Of a stretch of DNA of 33,527 nucleotides, positions 1 through 6,552 are shown piece after piece (the stretch's first letter is position 1; the number at the start of each line of letters is the position of its first letter). The notes beneath the pieces were generated by a model. That model was not told where the DNA came from. It saw only the letters and a program-made list of their open reading frames with translations, and did not search any database. The stretch is taken from the NCBI GenBank assembly GCA_964467175.1, contig CAYXNY010000034.1, forward strand, positions 1-33,527, in the 5' to 3' direction. The DNA comes from JAWAFD01 sp964467175 (GTDB lineage: Archaea; Micrarchaeota; Micrarchaeia; Anstonellales; J096). The position numbers and the translations under genes were made by a program.

Positions 1-184
1 TTCCGCCAATCATTCAAACCAAGCAGATAGCAGGAGATTTCATCTTGTCACCTATACGGGCTTTTCGAGAGTTGATCAACTTTCTTATGCTCTTTTATAT
101 GTAGGAGTTAAGCACTTTTTTAGAGATAATTCGCAACAGCCCATCAGACAGTGACGATAAGGATTTTAAATTTGCAATAGTCTA
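1..184 (-). mobile_element. End of an insertion element, cut by the window edge
   Basis: Read on the minus strand, bases 143-119 give TGGGCTGTTGCGAATT followed by ATCTCT and an A run. This closely matches the left end of the repeat at 17741, including the internal ATCTCT. Further in are a TATA-like ACATATAAAAG (about 98-88), a GGTGA-type ribosome site (about 55-50) and an ATG at 43-41, which meets a stop after nine codons. The order terminus, promoter, ribosome site, start codon fits the 5' end of an insertion sequence running left out of the window, perhaps with a damaged transposase. A second terminus-like string, AATTTGCAATAGTCTA, lies at 169-184 and resembles the right end of the 17741 repeat. 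No transposase motif is visible in the part present, so the family is not assigned. Confidence 0.5.
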
Positions 185-215
185 GCAAACTCCTAACAAC
201 AGATAATTATTTATA

Positions 216-479
216 GTGGGAAATTTATTTATAATTAGTTTGTATAACAAAGGTGAATATGATGGTGAACGAAGGAAGGGGTGTTCTTCACAGGAAGGGA
301 TTTGCTTCATACGCCTTGATCGCAAGGCGCGTCTAGTTTTACCCTTAGAGATAAGGGACGCTATTGGAATTAAAACCGGGGATAAAATTTTGCTTAGCGT
401 TAGCGCTGTAAAGAATGGCAAGGTTATAATAGAATTAGCGAAAGCTTCGGAAAATACTGAATCATGCGCATGCTCGTGA
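216..479 (+). CDS. AbrB/SpoVT-type swapped-hairpin DNA-binding protein, possibly frameshifted
   Basis: Residues about 31-75 have the AbrB/MazE/SpoVT pattern: FIRLDRKARLVLPLEIRDAI, then GIKTGDKILL and a closing beta strand. Such domains dimerise and bind DNA, usually as antitoxins or transition regulators. The protein ends in a small Cys cluster (CACS). The start is doubtful. In this frame only a GTG at 216 is available and the first ~27 residues look unlike the family. A good ribosome site (AAAGGTGA) lies before tandem ATGs at 259 and 262, but these are in another frame that stops after 25 codons. A one-base indel in the GGGG run at 278-281 would join that start to the domain. A regulator is likely; whether it is intact is uncertain. 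Confidence 0.6.
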   Translation: MGNLFIISLYNKGEYDGERRKGCSSQEGICFIRLDRKARLVLPLEIRDAIGIKTGDKILLSVSAVKNGKVIIELAKASENTESCACS

Positions 480-520
480 AATGTGGGTTATGCAGAGAGA
501 AAAACAAGGAGGTGTAAAAA

Positions 521-697
521 ATGAATGGAATGAAAAATAAAAGAAAGGAGGTTGTAGGCGAAAGCCCAGGAAGAGGAAGGTTGATAGAACTAAAAGCGCG
601 GCTGCTTTGTGAAGGCGCGAATGTGGATGACGCTGCCAAAGAGCCTTGCAAGGAATACCAAAGCGCTCTTTGCAACGATTCAGTATATTTTCCCTAA
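521..697 (+). CDS. Small unrecognised protein (58 aa) with strong ribosome site, possibly frameshifted
   Basis: A strong AAGGAGGTG ribosome site (507-515) sits just before the ATG at 521, so translation is credible. The product is charged, with a helical stretch (RLIELKARLLCEGANVDDAA) and Cys residues at about 31, 44 and 52. I recognise no family. After the TTTCCC before the stop, another frame continues with a convincing helical sequence, KETCKKWAELFDKM, up to a stop near 780. One extra base in the CCC run at 692-694 would join the two into an ~85-residue protein. It lies 41 bases after the AbrB-like gene and may be co-transcribed with it. Confidence 0.45.
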   Translation: MNGMKNKRKEVVGESPGRGRLIELKARLLCEGANVDDAAKEPCKEYQSALCNDSVYFP

Positions 698-865
698 AAG
701 AAACCTGTAAAAAATGGGCTGAACTTTTTGATAAGATGTCGCAAAGCGAAACGGCACTAAAAATAATGCCTTGATAATTCCTGCAAATAATTCAACTATG
801 ATATTTTCAGTGACCGAACATCTTTTATAACGAAAGCGCTCGAACGCTAGAACTAGATAAATTTC

Positions 866-994
866 CCAACCATCATCTTTCTTTTCAGTAAAGATGATGG
901 GCTTTGAACGATGATTCGTTCAAAGCCGTCTCCTTCCGGCAACGGTTGGAGTGAACTTCGTTCACTGCCCATCATTTTTCTTGAAAAGAAAGAT
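866..994. repeat. Nested inverted-repeat (multi-hairpin) element
   Basis: Several perfect inverted repeats are nested here. A 13-base arm at 875-887 pairs with 982-994. An 8-base arm at 894-901 pairs with 968-975. A 12-base stem at 900-911 pairs with 916-927 around a 4-base loop. A 5-base stem at 951-955 pairs with 961-965. An alternative 10-base stem is 871-880 with 890-899. Outer and inner arms can form a branched structure. It could be a palindromic mobile repeat or a structured RNA. No transposase, tRNA or C/D signature is visible. The rest of 698-1194 holds nothing else I can support apart from the promoter of the next gene. Confidence 0.55.
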
Positions 995-1194
995 CAAAGG
1001 GCCCTGGATGTGGAAACGCCGGATGAAAGATTTTGTGGAGAATACTGAGGGTACCTTGAGGAATAAACCACCATAACCCGTGCCAATCTATGGGCAATCT
1101 ATTCAACATCTACGCGACTTAATTATGCCCACGGCCCAGAACAGTTTCTTTTTATGGTTTAGTATTAAAAACATTTCCATACATACTTAAAAAC

Positions 1195-2496
1195 ATGCCC
1201 GCACCCGCAAAGCTCAAGGAAATTTTCCATTCTTTCAACCCAGCCGCGCGCGGGGACAAAAAAACCATCAGCCAGATTGCCAACAAATATTTCGAGGAAA
1301 ATCAAAAAAAACTAAAGGAAAACCCGGCCTCCCAGGGGCCAACAGGGCTTTGCTTTGACCCGGACTCTTTCTCAAAAAACGGAAACCTCTCGATAGTTTT
1401 TGAAGGGGGAGGGATGAAGGGATATGTCCACTTGGGCGCTTTCATGGCTCTTTTGGAAGAAGGGATGATTCCAGAAGGCTGCCATCTCTGGTTTTACGGA
1501 ACAAGTGCCGGCTCGATAGCCGCGGTTGCGTCCTCTTTAATCGCGAGCGGGAAGATGGGCGTTCAGGAGGTTTATGATAAGTTTGCATTCCATCCGGCCT
1601 ATCTAATTTTTTTCCTGAACTTCGGCTACAATCCGTTTAACGGAAGGCTGATAAGATGGAGAGTAGACAGCATACTTAAGAAAAAAGGGATAAAAACTCT
1701 CTCCGAATTGAGGGTGGCTGTAACTTCTGTGCTTTACGATGTCCAGAAAAAACAGTCCTACCTCGCTGTTTTCGGGCCGAAACCATTCTCGGATGTGCAT
1801 TTGGAAAAAGTCGACCCGTGGCGTTTTGGCAAAGGGCTGACGGTTGGAAAGGCCGTCCAGTCCTCTTCAGCCATGCCAGGTCTTTTCACCGCCGGAGTTA
1901 TCTCCAACGCAAAGGTTACCATTCTTAAACCAAGGGCACCTTATGAGAGCCGGGTTCCGTACGGAAAAAGGATTCTAGCAGAGCCCGGCCCGCCCGGGCT
2001 TATAGAAAATTGCGAAGTAAAGGGAATAGGCTTGCTGACGGATGGCGGGACAAAGGCAAACCTTCCTACAATAGTTGCGCTCTCAACCCCGAGATACAGA
2101 AAAGAGGCGGACTTGGTGTACGCGATAAATATAGAGGTTGAGAAAAAAGAAACGCGCTTAAGGGAGCTCCTGGAAAAACTCAGGTATTCAAATCCAAGAA
2201 CGCGCATAGTTCGTTTTTTGAAAAATATTTTTGATGCGTCCATCCAAACCCTCTACCTCCTTCATATAAGAAATAACTTTGTTTGGACGATGAAAAGGAC
2301 AATAGACTCTATGATGGAGGAGATAGCGGAAAGGGGAAACGCCCTCTGCATGCACGGCAACATAATAAGGTTAGATATACATGCGCCCGACGTATCCCTG
2401 TGGAGGCCGGATAAAGCCGGAGAGCTTGTTTTAGAAGGGTATCTGCAAACAAAGAAACAGATAAAAGAGCTTAAAAAACTGGCGGGGATTATATAA
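1195..2496 (+). CDS. Patatin-like phospholipase
   Basis: Predicted Ser-Asp dyad lipid acyl hydrolase of the patatin/RssA class (433 aa). The oxyanion-hole motif GGGMKG is at residues 71-76, the nucleophile elbow GTSAG at 102-106 (Ser104), and the catalytic Asp in TDGG at 282-285 (Asp283). The remainder, up to a Lys-rich C-terminus, is unassigned. There is no signal peptide, so it probably acts in the cytoplasm or at the inner membrane face on phospholipids or other acyl esters; the substrate cannot be read from sequence. A TATA-like TATTAAAAAC at about 1163-1172 is ~27 bases before the ATG, which suits a leaderless transcript. The stop overlaps the convergent MBL-fold gene by 8 bases. Confidence 0.85.
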   Translation: MPAPAKLKEIFHSFNPAARGDKKTISQIANKYFEENQKKLKENPASQGPTGLCFDPDSFSKNGNLSIVFEGGGMKGYVHLGAFMALLEEGMIPEGCHLWFYGTSAGSIAAVASSLIASGKMGVQEVYDKFAFHPAYLIFFLNFGYNPFNGRLIRWRVDSILKKKGIKTLSELRVAVTSVLYDVQKKQSYLAVFGPKPFSDVHLEKVDPWRFGKGLTVGKAVQSSSAMPGLFTAGVISNAKVTILKPRAPYESRVPYGKRILAEPGPPGLIENCEVKGIGLLTDGGTKANLPTIVALSTPRYRKEADLVYAINIEVEKKETRLRELLEKLRYSNPRTRIVRFLKNIFDASIQTLYLLHIRNNFVWTMKRTIDSMMEEIAERGNALCMHGNIIRLDIHAPDVSLWRPDKAGELVLEGYLQTKKQIKELKKLAGII

Positions 2497-3265
2497 AAAG
2501 AGAACCGACCCTCACTCCGTCCTTTATGCTTATTGTTTTCACGCCGGTTTTTTTCTCAACTTCATTAGCGACATACGCAGGTCCTGCTTTGAGCATCCTC
2601 ATCCCGTAATGATAAAGGATGCAGAGCTTCGGCTTCGCTTCTTTTAGAATCTCAACCCCATCCACCAATGCAGAAAAATGCTTTGGGTATTTGTCTCTCG
2701 TTGGTTTAATTGTATTTATTATGAGCGCATCGCATCCCGCATAATTTTTTCCTATGCCCTCATAATAATTCCCATCACTCGTATACCCTATCGTTTTCCC
2801 ATCCATTTTGAGTTTAAACCCAAAAGTGCTTTTATCATCATGCACAGATTTTACATACTCTATCCCAAACCCATCAAATTCTTCTTTCTTTCCCCACTCG
2901 GCTACATGAATTTCCTTCACCAAACTCTGATGGTACTTCGTTATTCCCCTATCCCCGTACTCATCTCCATTTATAACGCTCTCGCTCCCTATAACAACCC
3001 CCCTCTTCTTTGTTCCATAAGAGCTCATCCCCTCTGTTATGACATTGGCATCGCTTACGTGGTCTATGTGATTATGGGTTGCGATTAGCACATCTATGCT
3101 TGTCGGGTTTATGCTCAACATATTCATTTTTACTATTGCTCCTGGGCCCGGGTCTACATATATTCTCTTACTTCCCAAAATTGCAAACCCGCCCGTCCCA
3201 TACCCTTTTACCTGCCTTATTAGATTTATCCTTCCTCCTCCAACGCCAACGAAGAAGATTTCCAT
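2489..3265 (-). CDS. MBL-fold metallo-hydrolase
   Basis: 258-residue metallo-beta-lactamase-fold protein. The metal-binding HxHxDH motif is THNHIDH (His64, His66, Asp68, His69). Further likely ligands are His142, the Asp in TSDG (~164) and His219 in LYHYG. The N-terminus (VGVGGGR, then IYVDPGPGA) is typical of the RNase Z/UlaG-like branch of the fold. It is probably a cytosolic hydrolase of phosphoester or lactone bonds; the substrate is not evident. A minus-strand TATA-like AATTTAAAAATT lies ~30 bases before the ATG, consistent with leaderless transcription. It converges on, and overlaps, the patatin gene. Confidence 0.82.
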   Translation of the reverse strand: MEIFFVGVGGGRINLIRQVKGYGTGGFAILGSKRIYVDPGPGAIVKMNMLSINPTSIDVLIATHNHIDHVSDANVITEGMSSYGTKKRGVVIGSESVINGDEYGDRGITKYHQSLVKEIHVAEWGKKEEFDGFGIEYVKSVHDDKSTFGFKLKMDGKTIGYTSDGNYYEGIGKNYAGCDALIINTIKPTRDKYPKHFSALVDGVEILKEAKPKLCILYHYGMRMLKAGPAYVANEVEKKTGVKTISIKDGVRVGSLFI

Positions 3266-3395
3266 GCGCTTTTTTAGAATAAAAATTTTTAAATTGGTGT
3301 GGGATTTTGGCGTGTGTTAATTTATGGCAAAAAACAAAAGGTTTTTAAATACTTGCGTGTATAATCTGTTATTGTAGATTGAGAAAGGTGGTAAT

Positions 3396-5180
3396 ATGAA
3401 AATTAAGGCGAAGGACGTTGGGCGTACCGAAAAAGGTAAAGGCACAAATCCATTTAGATTAGTGCTCCCTTTACTTGCAACCGCTGCGTTCTTATTTGGC
3501 GGCTGCGCAACCGGGGGGAAGAAAAACATTTATAGCACCGGACAATCACCCGCTGATTCTGCTGAATTCAAAGGTGGAACTGAGTACAATGATAGGTATG
3601 TTAAAAATAAAACTGAAGGTAAAACTGAAAGCAAACCCGATACGGCAGGAGTTAGTGCCACGCCTGCGCCTTTTGAGACGGTTGTACACCCTAAACCAAT
3701 GCTGGATACTTTGAGAGTGGATACTTCTAAAACAAAACTTGCCCCAGGAGGAGATTTTACTATAATCGGTATAGAAGGAAAAACATTAATTGTAACAGCC
3801 CCATCTTCTCGTTATCTAATGCTTATTTTTGAGGGATTGGCTAGACCGCCTCTTCACAACATCACGCAAATAATTGATAGGGGAAGTTCTTTAGAAATCT
3901 ATGATGAGAAAGGTCTTTGTATGAGAGTAAGCGGTTTGCCTGGTGATACTGTAGTTATTGAAGAAAGGGGGATCTCCCAGAAAGTAGTCGATGGGAGGGA
4001 GATCTATTCTTCTACAATGGTTCCAAGTTATAAAGAAAAAGGTTCATTTTGTTTGGATACATCAAAAAGCAAAGACCTTCAATATAAATTAAGGGTTTTT
4101 AAATCAGTGATTAAGCCAATATCTGAAGACTCTTCGGATTTGATTAGGGAAGGCGTTGTCCCGCCCTCAGGTGCGCTTCTTCCCTACTCAGCATTTGGAT
4201 CTCCGCTGAGCGTTACTCCAACAGAGCTTGCAGGGATTGCGATTCTGTTTAACATTCAGAACCCGGACCAGTGGTATTTTAATAACAATTCGCTAATTAA
4301 AACTTTGAGAAGGGTAAATGGCGGAAGCCTGGACCTTGTGGACCTAAGGGAATTCTTTGTAGGTCCATATTTCAATTCCATTCGTGCTATAAGAGAGCTT
4401 GGCTATAGTCCAAATGCAACAGCGGATTTAAATGCAGCTGTTGCTTTTAGGCTTGGGCTTCCATGGCTCTACGGAACCATAGGTGGAAAAGGAGAAACAA
4501 GCGTTATTGGCACTAGGTTCGTTTCAAGAGGAACGCCGTATGTTGGTTTGGCGGTTCAGGATGTCTGGCATCTTGGCAGAATGGCAGGAACCCATAATTT
4601 GGGAGTAAGGTTCAATGCTTACAAGTTTGAGAAGGGGTACGTGCTGGACTGGGCAGACACAACCACGCTTGTTTTTGAGAACAGAGGATGGTCCCTTGAC
4701 CTTGCGTATCTGCTCTCAGTAAACAATGTTGTTGGGGTTTCTCTTGGAGTCAATGATGCGCTTTACTCAATATACGGAACAAAAGTTATCTATGACCCGT
4801 CTCTTAAAGAAATAAGCAGAGAGAGCGACATTTACATAAGACTGCCCACAACCTTGGTTACTGGTTTAGGAATTGGCGGTTTGTATTCTCCTGTTGTGAT
4901 AGGGATTGATGGACGCTGGGGTATAGCAGACCGTGCGGTTACTTTTTCTGAAATTGATGGTGCAATTGCATTGGCATACACTCTGTTCAATGTGCCTTTT
5001 GTCGTGGGAGTGCAGGGAGGATATCCAGTAGGCGGCGAGGGCAAATGGATTTCACTGTTCCTCTCCGCAGGTCTTGGGGGCAAAATAACAGGAGGCGGAA
5101 GTTTGGGGGGCGGGGTACATAAAGCAGAGCTTACCGACCACCGCTACGGTTTTGGCCTGTACGGAAGAAAAGGCCAGTGA
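3396..5180 (+). CDS. Large lipoprotein with a beta-barrel-like C-terminal half
   Basis: 594 residues. A basic N-terminus, a hydrophobic stretch (~21-36) and the lipobox LFGGC with Cys37 indicate export and lipid anchoring. Residues ~40-90 are low-complexity linker, and ~100-230 look beta-rich. From about 355 to the end there are alternating hydrophobic strands rich in Gly and aromatics with short turns (for example YVGLAVQDVW, WSLDLAYLLS, VVGVSLGV, FVVGVQGGYPVGG), ending YGFGLYGRKGQ. That resembles a bacterial outer-membrane beta-barrel more than a usual archaeal surface protein. I do not recognise a named family. The TATA-like GTTTTTAAAT (3341-3350) and ribosome site AAAGGTGGT just before the ATG support this start. 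The 3' end overlaps the convergent ttuA gene by 37 bases. Confidence 0.72.
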   Translation: MKIKAKDVGRTEKGKGTNPFRLVLPLLATAAFLFGGCATGGKKNIYSTGQSPADSAEFKGGTEYNDRYVKNKTEGKTESKPDTAGVSATPAPFETVVHPKPMLDTLRVDTSKTKLAPGGDFTIIGIEGKTLIVTAPSSRYLMLIFEGLARPPLHNITQIIDRGSSLEIYDEKGLCMRVSGLPGDTVVIEERGISQKVVDGREIYSSTMVPSYKEKGSFCLDTSKSKDLQYKLRVFKSVIKPISEDSSDLIREGVVPPSGALLPYSAFGSPLSVTPTELAGIAILFNIQNPDQWYFNNNSLIKTLRRVNGGSLDLVDLREFFVGPYFNSIRAIRELGYSPNATADLNAAVAFRLGLPWLYGTIGGKGETSVIGTRFVSRGTPYVGLAVQDVWHLGRMAGTHNLGVRFNAYKFEKGYVLDWADTTTLVFENRGWSLDLAYLLSVNNVVGVSLGVNDALYSIYGTKVIYDPSLKEISRESDIYIRLPTTLVTGLGIGGLYSPVVIGIDGRWGIADRAVTFSEIDGAIALAYTLFNVPFVVGVQGGYPVGGEGKWISLFLSAGLGGKITGGGSLGGGVHKAELTDHRYGFGLYGRKGQ

Positions 5181-6124
5181 AATATTGTTTCTAGGCGCTT
5201 CCCATACCCCTCTTCCATTTCTTTTTTCTTTTTGCAGAACACGCAAACATCAGTCGAGCTCGGCTCTTTGCATATTTTGCATTTCCCAATCTTCAGCTTC
5301 TCTCCATCCAATCCTTTCCTCATCAACTTCTCCATACTCAAAAAACTATTCAGAATTTTGAATTTCGTTCCCGGATGCTTCTCCTCAAGAGCGTTCAGCA
5401 TTTTTCTTATTTCATGCCTGAACGCAACCCTCATCCCAGGACATCCTTTCGTTTGAAAAGGCAGGTTTTTAATTAGCGCATACTGAACAACCTCTTTCTC
5501 AGGGGTTCTTAGAAGAGGCTTTATCCTCGGAACAAACGCCTCCTCATCCACAACAGGCTCAACAAGCCGAATCAACCTCAAAGGTTCATTTCTCATCATG
5601 TTCATGAGAACCGTCTGCGCCACATCATCAAGGGTGTGCGCAATAGCCAGTTTGTCCGCCTTCTCCTCCCTTGCGGCTATGTTCAGAAGCCTTCTTCTGA
5701 AAACCCCACAATAACTACACGGGCTTTTACCTCTCTTATAGATATCAGAAGTGGTAAAACCAAGCTCTTTTTTGAAATAAACAACCCTATGCGGAATTCC
5801 GAGCTTTTCGCATTCTTTCCGCGCAACCTCAACCAGCTTATCAGAATATCCAGGTATCCCTACATCAACGGTTATGGCAAAAAGCTCAAACGGATGGGTT
5901 TTTCTCAATTTCGCAAGGATGTGCAGGAGTACTGTGCTGTCCTTCCCTCCGGAATAACCCAGGGCGACCCTTTCGCCCTTTTTGATCATTTTGAATTCGC
6001 GTATTGTCCTGAACACGCGCTTCTCAAAAAAATTCAAAAAATGGCTCTCGCAGAAAACCCTTTTCATGTATGGAAGATAGACGGCCCCATCCCTTTTGCA
6101 CAGGCCACATTTAACGCTAAACAT
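5144..6124 (-). CDS. ttuA: tRNA U54 2-thiolation enzyme, TtuA/NcsA-type PP-loop ATPase
   Basis: Adenylates a tRNA uridine and transfers sulfur to make 2-thiouridine. Counting from the ATG at 6124 (326 aa), an N-terminal zinc site uses Cys6, Cys9, Cys25 and His28. The PP-loop SGGKDS is at 58-63. Cys136 and Cys139 (PCSYC) with Cys228 (KGCPG) match the three-Cys [4Fe-4S] site known in TtuA. A C-terminal zinc finger uses Cys282, Cys285, Cys294 and Cys297. A TTG at 6130 is an alternative start, but the ATG is favoured because it overlaps the stop of the upstream sulfur-carrier gene (ATGTTTAG), implying translational coupling. That pairing supports TtuA over other PP-loop thiolases. Confidence 0.88.
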   Translation of the reverse strand: MFSVKCGLCKRDGAVYLPYMKRVFCESHFLNFFEKRVFRTIREFKMIKKGERVALGYSGGKDSTVLLHILAKLRKTHPFELFAITVDVGIPGYSDKLVEVARKECEKLGIPHRVVYFKKELGFTTSDIYKRGKSPCSYCGVFRRRLLNIAAREEKADKLAIAHTLDDVAQTVLMNMMRNEPLRLIRLVEPVVDEEAFVPRIKPLLRTPEKEVVQYALIKNLPFQTKGCPGMRVAFRHEIRKMLNALEEKHPGTKFKILNSFLSMEKLMRKGLDGEKLKIGKCKICKEPSSTDVCVFCKKKKEMEEGYGKRLETIFHWPFLPYRPKP

Positions 6125-6272
6125 CCGCAACTACCCTTATTATTTCAACCTCTTCATCCCCTTCAAGCTCGCATACCTCTGGTACGACCTTTCCATTCAC
6201 CCTTACAACAACCTCCTCCCTATTCATGTTGAGCTTTTTCAGCAGCTCGGTAATTTTTCCCTTAAACTTCAT
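6117..6272 (-). CDS. ThiS/MoaD/TtuB-like sulfur-carrier protein lacking C-terminal Gly-Gly
   Basis: 51-residue ubiquitin-fold protein. The helix ITELLKKLNM, strand VVVRVNGKVVPE and closing GDEEVEIIRVV reproduce the ThiS/MoaD core. Such carriers bring thiocarboxylate sulfur to enzymes like TtuA and normally end in Gly-Gly. Here the last residues are VVADV where ThiS has VIAGG or similar, at the same distance from the core, so Asp-Val replaces Gly-Gly. The final codons (GAT GTT TAG) contain the ATG of ttuA, giving an 8-base overlap. The start is the ATG at 6272; a TATA-like TTTAAAAG lies on the minus strand upstream. Without Gly-Gly it could not be activated in the usual way. It may be a structural partner, or be processed differently. 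Confidence 0.72.
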   Translation of the reverse strand: MKFKGKITELLKKLNMNREEVVVRVNGKVVPEVCELEGDEEVEIIRVVADV

Positions 6273-6342
6273 GATTTAATTTTGCCATGAGCAATACTTT
6301 TAAATCCTACCGAGCATAAACCTAAACCTCAGGTGATGATGA

Positions 6343-6552
6343 ATGCCTATTATTGTTTGCGAAAGATGCGGGGCAAGGACTGCAAAGCCGGTCCAGTGCA
6401 ATTACTGCGGGAAATACGTCTGCCTAAAATGCCTTAAATCTCAGAAGAGGATAAGCAAAAAAGAAATTCTGAAGATATCCATATGCAAAGAATGCTGGAC
6501 GAAGATGCCCATGAGGGAAAAATACAAAAATAATCAGTTCATCGTTTTCTAA
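6343..6552 (+). CDS. Small zinc-finger protein with four CxxC pairs
   Basis: 69 residues with Cys pairs at 6/9, 19/22, 27/30 and 48/51, enough for two Zn2+ ions in a cross-brace or double zinc-ribbon fold. The first part (CERCG, CNYCGKYVCLKC) resembles FYVE/B-box/RING-like treble-clef folds, but I cannot assign a family. It is basic and cytoplasmic, so nucleic-acid or protein binding is likely. A GGTGA ribosome site (6332-6336) lies ahead of the ATG, and a TATA-like CTTTTAAAT is at about 6298-6306. It is divergent from the sulfur-carrier/ttuA operon and its 3' end overlaps ileS by 14 bases. Confidence 0.7.
   Translation: MPIIVCERCGARTAKPVQCNYCGKYVCLKCLKSQKRISKKEILKISICKECWTKMPMREKYKNNQFIVF

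Noticed and set aside
2..154. An open frame on the plus strand at the left edge
   Set aside because: It runs against the promoter, ribosome site and ATG of the minus-strand element and shows no domain.
911..1048. A 45-codon frame running through the hairpin element
   Set aside because: It starts inside a hairpin loop, has no ribosome site and encodes the arms of the inverted repeats.
1018..1050. A second possible C/D-box RNA (GGATGA then CTGA)
   Set aside because: The C box lacks the required TGATGA core and there is no C'/D' pair.
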